Below, one piece after another: positions 43,319 to 54,489 of a DNA stretch of 64,000 nucleotides. Positions within the stretch are counted from its first letter, which is position 1. Every line of letters starts with the position of its first letter. Position numbers and translations under genes: made by a program. The notes below the pieces were generated by a model. It saw only the letters and a program-made list of their open reading frames with translations. It was not told the DNA's origin and searched no databases. Source of the DNA: Cylindrotheca closterium (Eukaryota; Bacillariophyta; Bacillariophyceae; Bacillariales; Bacillariaceae); assembly GCA_933822405.4 (NCBI GenBank), contig CAKOGP040000557.1, positions 310,955-374,954 on the forward strand, read 5' to 3'.

Positions 43319-44616
43319 CTAAACTTGGGTCAAGAGTTGTTCCAGAATGTTTCCGAGCTGTTCGTCATCTTCGATCTTCTCTGGAATTTGCATGTTTGGA
43401 TCAAAAATGTTACGAAAGTCGTCCATGGCATTCCCGTTTTCCAGGAAAATCTCATCAATGGCAGCATCAAAGGCATTATCATCCGAGGCTGGGGCCTTGG
43501 GAGCTTGGAAATCAGTCATGAAACCAGCGCCCATGAGAGGAGTTGGCTGCATTTGCTGCTGCTGGGGCATCTGATAAGCGAATTGGTCTACAGCAGACAC
43601 GCTTAGGGAGGGCAAGCTTGGAGTCTGGATGGAAGACATGACTGGAAAGTTCAACCTCAAAGCAGCAGGAGGCATGCTGCTGGTTTGAGGAAGACTTCTC
43701 ATCTGCTTGGGACTTTGGTAGCTTCCATCTTCCACACTGGATTCATCGGATGTTGGTGGGGTATGTGTGACAGGATTCTGAAAGGGAAGAGTTGAAAGAA
43801 AAGAGAGATGTTAGCACAATGTATTCACGATTGGATTGCTTCAAGCTTTCCGCTTGTCATTCACAACTCAAAACTTACCATTGTATAGAAGTCAGGCTCA
43901 TTATCAGGACTGCTGGCAGCCTTATACTTGGTTCCCTTGATCTTAGTTCTGCACATGGTCTTTGCGAGAAAGACTTTTCCCCGTAGGAATAGCTCGTGAT
44001 AGTAACCCCCATTGTCCTTGCCTATCGTCAGCCTAGAAAACCCGTACAAGTTCAACTGTCGCTGAAAGCTTGTGAGCTTGGTCTGACGAAAGTATTTGGG
44101 CATGACATAATCAGTGAATTCCTTTGGTTTGTGAATCAAAAAGCACCTTCCATGTGGCTGCCACGATATAACATGGCTCAAACCATCTTCTTCCACCTGA
44201 TCTAGAATGGCATGAAGCTTGATAGGAAAGGACATGGAGACTCCTCCACGGCGTTTTGAAGAGGGAACGTCCTGCAGGTCGTTCTCCGGGACATCATTTG
44301 CGTGATCATGATAGTTGTGGACCACGAAGTGACGATCGTTTAGTTTGGCTGTCTTGCCTGGCTTTTGGGGCTTGCGACGGCGTCTTGGCTTCGTGGCATC
44401 TTGCTTGGCTCCCATAAAAGGACTGTCCTGGACAGATTGAGGCATGCTCATGGGCATGGCGCTACGAGCATCCCCAGCGGAGGAGCTCATCATGAGAGGC
44501 ATAAAGTTGCTTTGAAGGCGCTGAGAGAGCAAAGAAGGAGTCTTGGAAATCATCGAGTTAGGATTGGCCGTGGCCAAAGACCTAGGGCCTCGTCTTGCGC
44601 TGTTGGTAACACACAT
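43319..44616 (-). CDS. Heat-shock-factor-type transcription factor, gene C
   Basis: Exons 43879..44616 and 43319..43777, 101-nt intron, 398 residues. Close paralogue of gene B: basic patch KPRRRRKPQKPGKTAKLN, then DRHFVVHNYHDHAND, then the DNA-binding domain (FPIKLHAILDQVEEDGLSHV, ISWQPHGRCFLIHKPKEF shifted to VISWQPHG, SFQRQLNLYGFSRLTIG, GGYYHELFLRG). The intron follows EPDFYTM, matching gene B. The second exon is Pro/Gln/Met-rich and ends with NAMDDFRNIFDPNMQIP and an acidic tail, comparable to the end of gene B. Nuclear transcription factor; targets unknown. Confidence 0.9.
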
Positions 44617-45138
44617 TGTTCAAACAGCTAAATCAAAAGTGTCTACTGAATTGCAATTGCTTTGACGTTAGTGTTGCTTGAAGAGGTGAAGTCTCTTTGA
44701 AAGAGGGTTGATTTTTGCTTTATTTGAGGCTCCGCTGCTGTTTCTCCCAACGAGCGCAATCGTTCCCCACCTCCGTTCTTCGCTCTGTACATTAAGTACC
44801 AGCATCGAAGAATGTACCACGAAATATCGTAGAAACGACACTTTTCCCTCCCAGAGAACTTGTCAATCAGATATTTATTAATGTTCTGTTGAATTCCTTA
44901 AGTAGACGCAATCGCAAAGGTGTTCGAACGTCATTACTCCCTATGTCTCCTGAGCACTATGACCCTCTAGGGCCGGAACGTGGCGAGCACGACACTTGAA
45001 ATCGTTATTGGACACGGCAGTCTCGTCGTGGGGAGATGGTCCCAGAAGACCGCACCGGAGCGAAGGAATGAATCGTCAAATTGCAACTAAACAAGCGCCA
45101 CTGAGCTGGAGCGATTGGTGCCACTTGACCTTTTATTA
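44617..45138. other. Spacer between HSF gene C and cyclase 1
   Basis: Upstream of HSF gene C and downstream of cyclase gene 1. GC rises around 44960-45080 but no RNA gene or coding sequence is recognised there. Confidence 0.45.
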
Positions 45139-48110
45139 CTAGCCTCCCTTTCGAATTGGTGAAAAGTTGGAGGGAGGTTTCCATCCATGCTTTTTCATTT
45201 CTTCCAAAAAGTAATTGGAAGGGCCGTCATCAAATCGCTCCAGTACCATTTCAAAGAACCTTCGAGCACTCATCCAATCTCGAGCATAATACTTTTCCAA
45301 TCCTGAGGAAAAGTCTTGAATGACAGCCGTAGTGTACTTTTCTCGGATCATTCGAATATCTTCTTGGAGCCATTCGCGGTCTTTGTATTGTTGGACTCCC
45401 GTGGGAAGCTCTAGTTCCTTTTTGTCGGGAGCCGGTGTTGTCTTGGCTTTTTCCTTTTCAAACATGCCCGAGGCGTCGGCATTGTTGGCCGTTTTCAACT
45501 CGTCACTGGCGCCACTACCCCTACTCATACTCATGCGACGGCCAGGTCTTCGTTTGGCAAAGGACTGGTTCGTATTTTTTGGCTTTTCTTCTGGAGTGCC
45601 TTGATTCTTCTTCCACAATGTGCTCAAATCCATATCAAAGGTGAGCAGTTCCATTCGCATTTCCATTTTCTCATCAATCGAAGGCTCGTAGGTTTCATCT
45701 TCATCTTCTGGAAAGTACACTTGATCAATCTTGCGGCAACGGCGTTGGATTTTGGGATCCAACAGGGTATAGAAACTATCGGACACTAGCATTTTCAAAC
45801 CGTATTGCTTGGTTGACGATTCCAAAAACTCGGCCTTTTCCACAGCCTCGCTTACATAGGTAGCATCAATCTTTCGTTGAGATCCAATGGCACCTTGGAC
45901 AGCCTTTCCAGCGTGTATGCCAAATCCCATTTGGACAATGGCACCGGATCGCTTCTTCATTTTCGCTAGCAAAGCATTCCGGGCGTTTTCGGACATGGCC
46001 TTCATGTAGAAATCATCGTACTGGAGGGCCATGCAGATCTTGACCACGGACAATAGGGCCTTGTCGGCTTGATTGTGTTTGCATGTCAAAGTGTAGGACG
46101 TGTCATCATCGTCCAGCAGCCAACTCACAAGAAAGGCGTCTCCAACATTCTTGTTGGCAGAACCTCCGTAAGAGTGACAAATGGAATGAACCACGGCCGC
46201 AATACGGTTGGTAAAGACAAAAACTTCTTCTTGCAAACTCTCAGTGGCATCTGTGAACTGACGGATATCGCAAAACAGAAAAATACATGATACGGTGGAA
46301 CCCTGTTCGTTCAAAATCAGCGTATTCGTTTTCTGGCCCTTTTGCAAGTTGTTCCGGATAATCTCGACTCCAGCGCTTCCAAATCCCACTTTCATGAGAT
46401 TTCCAATTTGCAAAATTGTTGACATTAGAAAGGCAGTCTCCATTCCTTTGAGCACATCCTTAGTCCACTGGGATTTGTCCGCAATGATATCCTCTTCAAA
46501 CAGAAACTTTTTGAATCGAGAGTTGTTTTGGTATCCCAAGGGATCTAGCGTCAACATCCCCAGTAGCCGAACCATGCGTTCAATAGGAGTAATAACCAGC
46601 GTCATGATAGGCCCAGCGAATGCAGCAACACCCAGGAACCAAATGAGGCAAGAGAAAATGGTGGCAAAGAATTGAATCCGAGCTTCGTCCACCCGCTCCT
46701 CGCGAAAGACAAACAGGCCCTTGGAAATGTTGCCATCAACGTCGGTGACAGTAATTTGAAGTTTCTCTCGTTCCCGCAGGTCGTTGATGATGTAGCCAAC
46801 GCCATATTCAAAAGGTGTCTCGACACTTTTGGTTTGGTATTCGAATAGACCTGGAACGGAAATTCTGGCCGCATCCAATGCCCTTTCAATTGTATAGTTG
46901 CCAGTGTTGACAGCATTCACACTCTGACCATGCAAAACTACCATGGCAGCAGGTGCGGTTGCTTTGTTCTCAAAGTACGAAAATAGAAGCGTCAGCAGTA
47001 AACTGGCCAAAATCGTGATGGCCAACCTTTGTCCTGTTATTTCTGCCATGGCCCTTCCAACTTGAGTTTGTTCTTTGATATCCATAGTCGAAGAGTTTCG
47101 AAATCGTGGTCCGCCATTTGTTGGTTGTCCATTGGCTCCTCTCATACTGTGTAGTCTCGTCATGCTCATTTTCCATCTCCAGGCTCTTTGAATTTTAATG
47201 GCTGCTAGGTGACGTTTCAGATCACGATTTGGATCCGATACCAGTCCAAAATAGTGCAGGGCTCTCTTTGCAGGGCTGTATCGGACACCGATTCCCTCTG
47301 CCTTGAGTTTGGCTGCAGCGGACAAGTCCACTCCTTCCATGTCACTCTTTTTCATTGCTGCTCGTCGTTCTTTGAAGCGTTCATAATGCCAAATTGGGTT
47401 ACACCTCTTGAGATAAAAGTAAAAGTTGATTTTGCTAGAAATATCAATCACTTTGTCAGAAGGAATCAAACGGGCGATTCGAGCGGCCTTGGGTACCAAA
47501 ACGAGCAACTCGGGGCTGAAGGAAACTGGGACTTTGCTGTTCACTTGATCAAAATTTGTCTGGCAAAGGAAAGGTAGGGGTAGACAGTGAGATTTGTGTA
47601 TATTTCGAGATCAAACCAATGTCACTGAAGCAGTAATTCACATTATCCAATCCAAACCCAACCAACCCAACTTACCGGTACTCCATAAGCATCCAGCTCA
47701 ATATCAATCGTTGGAGATTCAAACTCTTCTTCGTTGATATAAGAGATGTCGTACAGCATTGCGAAAGATGAAACGACGTCACACCAAAACATAAATGATC
47801 CAATGCCAAACGACCTTGAAGATTGTCCTTCCTGCCGTTGCCGATTCCAGCACGTGTTGAATCCAAAATATTCTGGGTTGATCACCATATTCATGATTGT
47901 GTCGATAACAAAAACCGCAAATGCAACCGTGTATAAAATATCAAAGATTATGTCAGCCTCTTTTGGAAAGAATATAAATTGAATGGATGATCCAAAGAGT
48001 AAGAGGACCATAGCAATTAGAATGGTAGCTTTCCATATCGGGCTTCGAACAACTTTGTACATGAACCTGCTGATTGGGGTGCGATGTAACGGAACATTCT
48101 GTGGATCCAT
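45139..48110 (-). CDS. Nucleotidyl cyclase with voltage-sensor-like domain and IQ motif, paralogue 1
   Basis: Exons 47676..48110 and 45139..47559, 116-nt intron, 951 residues. Four helices near the N-terminus: S1 ATILIAMVLLLFGSSIQFIF, S2 IIFDILYTVAFAVFVIDTI, S3 GSFMFWCDVVSSFAMLY, and S4 VPKAARIARLIPSDK, where K-x2-R-x2-R is followed by Pro. An IQ motif (IKIQRAWRWKM, ~266) follows. A helix at ~321-342, an extracytosolic region of ~100 residues and a helix at ~445-470 precede the class III catalytic domain (~565-745). Metal-binding Asp residues are in FLFCDIRQFT and NVGDAFL. The base-selecting positions read Lys (NKNVGD) and Asp (RKIDAT), predicting ATP. The usual transition-state Asn/Arg are Glu and Phe (SEAVEKAEFLES). 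A Ser/Lys-rich linker and helical tail end the protein. Confidence 0.88.
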
Positions 48111-48554
48111 AATTTATTAAAATTATATTGGAGACGCCTGTGGAATAATTATGCTGATCTTTTCTGAAAGCAACGCTGGAAACAGCTTGAAAGGGTTGTT
48201 GTTGTAAGAGTATTGATGGGTGTGGAGAGTATTATGTTGCATTCCCAACTTCCGTTTCTCGTCGCTCACTTGAACTTGTTTGTCGCCTTCAAACGGTCGA
48301 ACTAGTCGAACATGTCTCCTGTTCTTCGAAATTTTGGAAACAAAATTGAATCGATTATTTGAGAATAAGAATAATATCTACCAAACAGCAGCTGTGACAT
48401 CGAAACGGATTGCATGATTCTAATATTAGTATTAAGCAAGCTTCAAAAGGAAACTTGAGATACTAGTGACAATTCATATTGCACCTTATCATCAAGGACT
48501 CCTTTTTAAACTGCTCCTTCTACTAGATCAACTTCTGGATCGGAGGTATGTACT
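48111..48554. other. Spacer upstream of cyclase 1
   Basis: No gene or repeat recognised; should contain the cyclase 1 promoter. Confidence 0.5.
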
Positions 48555-49328
48555 CTAAAATCGCTCCGATCCTTTTTGTGCGTATCCCAACTCTTCCCAG
48601 CCAAGAGTTGCCCGAATCTTCTGTAAACGTTTCAAGTTGGTGTTGGAATCACTAACAGGTTGTGTCAGTGGATAGACAAAGACAGATGTTCGGCTCGCTG
48701 ATCGATACAACACCAGATTGTCTTCTGGCCGCAAGATAAACTCCAAATCGTCCAAACTACCAGTCCCTGGTGGCGATTGAGTCGGAACCGTTGCATGCAA
48801 ATAAGAATCGGTCAACTCCACAATTTGCATGTTGGTGTCCGCATTCAGAACAGCTGATTGCAAGGATTTCCATGCTTTCGTTGCGTCCGATGTTTCCGTC
48901 AGGTAGGTCCAGGGTGGTGAGAAACGAGATGGATTCTTGACGGATGATGTAGAAACACCGTTTTCGGTGGCCGAGACTCTCGAAAGACGACCATCGGCAT
49001 TGTTGACTTGCAAATCACCGACACAAGTTACAACCGTTTGGGAAGGATTTGTCGTGGTCTTGCAGCCCCTTCGTCCGGCTTGAGTAGGAAAACTCTTAGG
49101 GGGATCACTAACCTCTGCTGACGCGGAGCTGATGACAAGGAACCCTTGAGTTGCCAATCCGATGGTAGCCGCAATTGTAGATCGGCGAGACAGCATCAGC
49201 TCATTTCGTGGCAAGGGCGAACCCATTTTGTTGCCACTCATTGGTTGATGATTCCATGCTTCGCATGTGCAAGACGATAAGATAAGAATACTATATATCG
49301 AGCATAGAACGGTGGATAAAGACACCAT
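48555..49328 (-). CDS. Plastid-targeted DUF1499 protein, probably thylakoid lumen
   Basis: 257 residues. The presequence is tripartite: a signal peptide ([20 protein letters not shown]) ending at CEA|WNHQ, an accepted diatom plastid-import site with Trp in the aromatic position; then a transit-like stretch; then a twin-arginine lumen signal ([20 protein letters not shown], ending near SSASA). The mature domain shows the DUF1499 pattern: [48 protein letters not shown] and [13 protein letters not shown]. Plant and algal DUF1499 proteins are chloroplast proteins of unknown biochemical function. Head-to-head with the following gene. Confidence 0.82.
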   Translation of the reverse strand: MVSLSTVLCSIYSILILSSCTCEAWNHQPMSGNKMGSPLPRNELMLSRRSTIAATIGLATQGFLVISSASAEVSDPPKSFPTQAGRRGCKTTTNPSQTVVTCVGDLQVNNADGRLSRVSATENGVSTSSVKNPSRFSPPWTYLTETSDATKAWKSLQSAVLNADTNMQIVELTDSYLHATVPTQSPPGTGSLDDLEFILRPEDNLVLYRSASRTSVFVYPLTQPVSDSNTNLKRLQKIRATLGWEELGYAQKGSERF

Positions 49329-49521
49329 GTTGGCTGCGATTTATTGGATGTATTTTAGACAACTAGAGCATGAAATGGATGGCGGATGACGTCACAGTAT
49401 GCGACCGCTCCGACTTCATGAAGGATTGGTTTCAATGGAAACGAAACGAAACGAAACCCATCCATTCATCCGCTCGTTCATTCATTCAAACTGCTGTCAA
49501 AACTACCACACCAATACTTTC

Positions 49522-50376
49522 ATGTTTTCAGCAAATGAAAATATAGTGCTGCGGCAACACAAACGCCGCATTGTACAATATGTAGAAGAAACAATGCCTG
49601 ACGAAGCCCTTGATTTTGGAACCACAGTGATGGTCATGCAAATCACCTGCAAGGCTCCTGGCTGCGTCCCTTTGGAAACTGCCATCATCATTGTATTTCC
49701 GCAATCTCCAGAAGAATTGATTCCTGATTTACCAGAAAGCAAAGATGGAGGCTCCTACAAGACCAAAATATTGAAACCAATGGCGGAAGTCACCAAAGAC
49801 GATGTGTTGGACTCCTTGCCGTCCCAATTCACAGGTGGACGAAGGACTATGGAGAAACTCTGCATTGGAGCCCGCGATGTCATGTTAGCACAAATCACGC
49901 AGCTGTTTGGGGAAGAAAGTGATAGTACTGTGGGTGATCGTAAAGCCATGGCAGAATATATGCAGCTGTGTCTTCAGCAGTACATTGACAATGGTTGCAA
50001 GCCACCGCCACTTGGAGTACCCGTTGCGATGATTCCATCCAAAGCGCAAAAGGGTGGCGTCACTATAGACGCTCAAACTGATACAAAAGAAACTGGCAAG
50101 GCTCCGATCGGCGCCAAGAGTGCGGGGGGTGCCGAAGAGGAGGTTCAAGAGGAAATGGCGAATTTGTCAGCATCATCAACAACAACCACCACCGTCACCA
50201 GTGCACGAGCCTCCGCCGTGAGACATTCCAACAGGGTGAACAATTCGATCAATCCAACCAGATCAATATCTAACTTATTCAACCGAGAGCATGCGCCGGG
50301 AATTCGACAACCAGGTTGCCCTTGTTGTGACCCAGATAACCCGAACGGTATAATGGGGCAAATGTTGAATATTTAG
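49522..50376 (+). CDS. Conserved-looking protein of unknown function
   Basis: 284 residues from the ATG at 49522. The frame is open to 49399 with earlier ATGs, but these would leave under 200 bp for two divergent promoters and add a low-complexity start. The core (about residues 5-150) reads IVLRQHKRRIVQYVEETMPD, GTTVMVMQITCKAPGCVPLE, TAIIIVFPQSPEELIPDLPE and MEKLCIGARDVMLAQI. It looks like a compact alpha/beta domain, but I cannot name the family. The C-terminal third is Ser/Thr/Ala-rich and ends with PGCPCCDPDNPNG, a cysteine cluster that could bind metal. Confidence 0.7.
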   Translation: MFSANENIVLRQHKRRIVQYVEETMPDEALDFGTTVMVMQITCKAPGCVPLETAIIIVFPQSPEELIPDLPESKDGGSYKTKILKPMAEVTKDDVLDSLPSQFTGGRRTMEKLCIGARDVMLAQITQLFGEESDSTVGDRKAMAEYMQLCLQQYIDNGCKPPPLGVPVAMIPSKAQKGGVTIDAQTDTKETGKAPIGAKSAGGAEEEVQEEMANLSASSTTTTTVTSARASAVRHSNRVNNSINPTRSISNLFNREHAPGIRQPGCPCCDPDNPNGIMGQMLNI

Positions 50377-51025
50377 GGTTAGGGTTGGTTCTATACTGTG
50401 GTATATAAATCTAGAGAACTATGTATGGCAATTCAATGACGAGAGGCTGAAAAGCAGGAATAGGAATTGAAAGAAGATAGGAGGATGACTATTATAATCG
50501 GCACACTTAATTATCAATTCTTATCCCTCACCGTCAACCGACATGTCTTGATCTACAGTACATCTATATCCATATCTGTGTTGATGTCTTGATCATTATC
50601 CATGGCTGTGTTGTTACATGTTGTTTGGTTTGATCGTTTGGTTGGATTTTCATTTTTTGATATGTGTTAGAGGCGACCAAAACCAGTCCAAAGAATCAAA
50701 TGAAGAACAGTTGTTCAATTCATGTCCGCGTCCGTTTCAGATGCGGACACTGCAAACAGCACCACGACGCCGCTCGTAAATGTCTGTTGTACCTACTGTA
50801 TTCTTTGGGATTGCACTTGAGACTCTATACCCAAATCACGCATTGCTTCATCGCACAATACTAGACAAAGACCATTCGCACTGGCTTTCTAGACTTTCCA
50901 CGATCCAAACAGACAATTGATTGACTTCGACAAGCTTTTCAGAGGCAGCCGTTGAAGCAATCAATTCAACTTCCGAACAACCCAGCCACTGTCCAGATTA
51001 GTACTTCCGTCCAATCCATGCAATC
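50377..51025. other. Spacer upstream of cyclase 2
   Basis: Imperfect short repeats of TGTTGATGTCTTGATC-like sequence occur around 50540-50605. No gene recognised; the cyclase 2 promoter and 5' leader should be here. Confidence 0.45.
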
Positions 51026-54000
51026 ATGCGGAGGTCTATGCATACCAACAATTCCTCAAGCTTTGGTGCTGGAGATAGTGTCTCCATGTCACGCAGTTCC
51101 CAGGCGTTTCGGTCTTCCATTATGCTCGAAAGTTCCGTATCCGCCCAATCGAATGCAAGGTCCTGCTGCACCAATTGCTGGGAATCAACCACTATGAAAA
51201 TCATCAGGCTTCTTATGAAGAAGGCCATTCGCTCGGTGGTATGGAGAGCGCTGCTGATTATTTTGTCAATATATCTCTTATTTGGTTCTCAGATTCGGCA
51301 CTTATTAATTCCATCATCTATGGATGGTGCGTTTGACACTATTTCTTTGGTAGTCTTTGGATTTTTCATTCTTGACATGATCATACGAGTGATGATATAT
51401 CCAACTTACTTCAGTATTGGTTGCTGCAATACTAGTGGTGTGAATGGTGGAAATGATATTCAAACTGGTTGTGTAATTGGAAGTTTTGTGTTTTGGTGTG
51501 ATCTTGTGTCTACCATTACTTTACTCTATGACATTTCTTGGATCAACAAAGATGAATATAGTGTGAGGGAGATTGAAATTCAACTGAATGAATTTGGAAT
51601 ACCGGTAAGTGCCCGATGAAAATCAGATGCCATCTTGTACATGTGTTGGCCGACTAGTTTTCTGACAAACGGTTTTACCCAATCTAGATTGCTGGCGTTG
51701 GTCCCCACAGTAGGCTCGGCTTGGGGGAAGTGGAAATCGAATTATTGTTGACCATTGCCCGTACTGCTCGAGTTGTTCGGTTCATTCGATCTCGTACAGT
51801 GGTGAACATGAGTAACAAAGTGAACTGGTATTGGGCATTTGAAAAGTTGCGATGGCTTGACCCATTCTATTGTCGACGAAAGCTACGCAAGAAGAAGAAA
51901 CCAACCCAAAGGAATTCTCTGGGTATGGCAACCGAGCACAATCCACGTGCTGGAATGGGAACTGCAGCGTATCAGAGGGGAATCTCCGCTGCGGTTCAGG
52001 TTCGGGAGGAAATGGAAGCTAGACAAGCTAGAGAATCGTCGAAGCGATGGTCTGTGATGAGAGTATTGCAAACTATGGGTTTACGAGATAGCGATAAAGG
52101 TGCACTGTCGGAAAATGAGGCAGCGAAGCGGATTCAGCGGGCCTGGCGAAAGCATTTCAAAGCCGGTCAAGGCTCGTACAGTAGCGAAAGTTCCGACTTG
52201 CCAGACACTGGTTCAGTAATGGGTGGGAACTCGAGAAAGAGTGGCACCTTTCGAATTGCTAGTTCTCGATTCCAGCAGAAGTCTGGAACACTGCAGGAAT
52301 CACAAGTTGGTAGTGATATGAGAGAGCTCACGGGACAACGGGTGGCATTAGGGGTTCTTTTTTCTCTAGTATTCACAGTGCTGTTCACGTACACAGAGCC
52401 GTCAACAACAACAGAGTCCGCAATGATCGTGCTCCACAACCAAACGAGAAATCTTGCGTTTGAACGACCCGTTCTTAATGCTGCCAAAGATTCATCTGTT
52501 CCACATCTATTCAAATACAAGACATCTAGGGACCATGACTTTGATCTGCCTTTGACTGACATTAATGGAAACGAGCTCAAAGAACGCGATCAGCTTGTTG
52601 TGACGGTGATCGATCCCGACGACCGAAAATCGATTGGATGGTTCTCAAATCGTCGATTGGAAACTCAAAAGGCTCTGACGTCAATTGTTGCAACCTTTTT
52701 CATCATCATTATTTGGTTCGTTGGAATGTCAGCATTTGCAGGGCCGGTCATGGTACTTGTTGTCACACCGATTGAGAGGATGGTCAGGCTCTTGGGCATG
52801 TTAATGCTTGATCCACTGGGGTATCAGTCAACGACGAAGTTCAAGAAGTTCCTCAGGGAAGAAGACGCACTAATCCAAGGGACTCGATGGACCAAAAAAG
52901 TTTTGAGGGGGATGGAAACTTCGTTTCTCATGTCTACAATTCTGAGAATTGGATCTTTGATGAAAGTTGGCTTTGGTGGTGCTGGAGTCGAAATCATTCG
53001 TAACAACTTGCAAAAGGGCCAGACCAAAAATGTGCTGATTCTTAGTTCTCAGGGTTCCACAGTCTCTTGCATCTTTCTGTTCTGTGATATTCGTCAGTTC
53101 ACCAACGCAACAGAAAGTCTGCAAGAAGAGGTTTTCGTTTTCACAAATCGAATCGCCGCGGTGGTTCATTCGATTTGTCATTCCTATGGTGGGGCTGCAA
53201 ATAAGAACGTTGGTGATGCTTTTCTGCTCAGTTGGTCACTTGAGGATCCTGAGAGTAGTCGAGTATCGAGAGCTCGGAGTATGGGAGACAGCGGTCTCAG
53301 AGCTTCCAAGGAGCAGGCTGACAAAGCACTGCTCGCAGTTACAAAGATTAGCCAAGCGCTGTACTATGATAAGTTTTATCTGGAACCGTTGAGTGAAGTT
53401 GCAAGAGCCAGACTAAAGGAGAAGCTACTGAAAAAGAAGACCGGCCCTGTTGTCAAGATGGGTTTCGGCTTGCATGCTGGAAAAGCTGTCCAAGGTGCCA
53501 TTGGTTCGCAGCGAAAAATTGATGCGACGTATGTTTCCGAAGCAGTCAACAGAGCTGAATTCCTTGAATCAGAAACGAAGACATATGGCTTGCAGCTTCT
53601 TATGTCGGGCATTTTCCACAGCCTTCTGACCGAAAGCACGAAGAGGCGTTGCAGAAAAATTGATCAAGTGTATGTCCCAGATGACGATGATGAAGACGAT
53701 GAAGACGATGGCCATTGGAGGGACGAGGATGAGTTGATTCATTTACATACGTTCGACATGGATATCAGTGCAATATACCGAACGCCTCAACCACGAAAGA
53801 GTGCTCCAAAAACAGACATGTCATCCGACGGGGGATCAAGTGATCTTGAAAAAGGCCGTAACAAGCGTTTGGAACGTGTTCGGTCTAACCGTAACATGCG
53901 GAACCGTCGGCGATCGTCCCTATCCCTTCGCCCAAGCGGAAGACTTTCTCTTTCCGTTTCGGAAGAGGTACAATCGGCTGTAATGGATGGTGCAAGTGTC

Positions 54001-54327
54001 AGCTCAATGCGGACCGCTGAGGAGCCTTCTGATTTCAGTGGACCTCAAGATCTCGTTTTGCCGCGAGGCCCTGCTATATACAACAAAAATGCGTGGCTGT
54101 CACCAGAGATGAAACGCATGCGCGAAAAATACGTACAAGGTCTCTTCTTTCAAAACTATGCGAAGGGTTTGAAAGCATTTTACAACAAAGATTGGGACAC
54201 GGCGAAGCAATGCTTCCAAACGGTACTCAATGAATCAGATGATGGGCCGTCTCGTCATTTCTTGAAGAGAATCAAGGAATGTAACGGAGTGCCACCCAAG
54301 GACTTTGTGCCCTACAGGAAAATGTGA
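51026..54327 (+). CDS. Putative voltage-sensing, IQ-motif adenylyl cyclase, paralogue 2
   Basis: Exons 51026..51604 and 51688..54327, 83-nt intron, 1072 residues. A Ser/Cys-rich N-terminus precedes four helices: S1 ALLIILSIYLLFGSQI (~70-92), S2 DTISLVVFGFFILDMIIRVM (~100-123), S3 GSFVFWCDLVSTITLLYDI (~152-173) and S4 LLTIARTARVVRFIRSRTVV (~212-230). S4 has Arg at i, i+3, i+6 and i+9, the voltage-sensor pattern. No pore loop follows. An IQ motif (AAKRIQRAWRKHF) lies near 338-350. A receptor-like module (helices ~412-430 and ~524-550) leads to the class III cyclase (~650-830): FLFCDIRQFT and NVGDAFL hold the metal Asp residues; Lys in NKNVGD and Asp in RKIDAT predict ATP. The transition-state Asn is kept (SEAVNRAEFLES) but the Arg is Phe. 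Disordered basic and helical C-terminus. Confidence 0.9.
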
Positions 54328-54489
54328 TTGTATGTAGTAGTTCTATTAGTCAACAACAGTTGTTTTATTATTCCACCTTCTGTACCGGTACTGCAAGGAA
54401 CGAAAAGGTGGGACTAAAGTAGGCTTTTGAAACATCCAACCACCTTTTTTCGATCGATATCATTTTGTAGGTGGAGATTTTCAAAGGCG

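Noticed and set aside
44900..45100. Possible small RNA gene in the GC-richer spacer before cyclase 1
   Set aside because: No tRNA, snRNA or rRNA signature could be matched and no clear stem structure was found by eye.
51605..54327. Pore loop and S5-S6 after the voltage-sensor-like helices, which would make the cyclases ion channels
   Set aside because: After S4 the sequence is strongly basic and then IQ-bearing; the next two helices flank a ~100-residue polar region and no selectivity-filter-like GYG or similar motif is present.
45139..54327. Guanylyl cyclase assignment for the paired cyclases
   Set aside because: The base-selecting positions read Lys and Asp, the adenylyl pattern, where guanylyl cyclases have Glu and Cys. 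Specificity still needs an assay.
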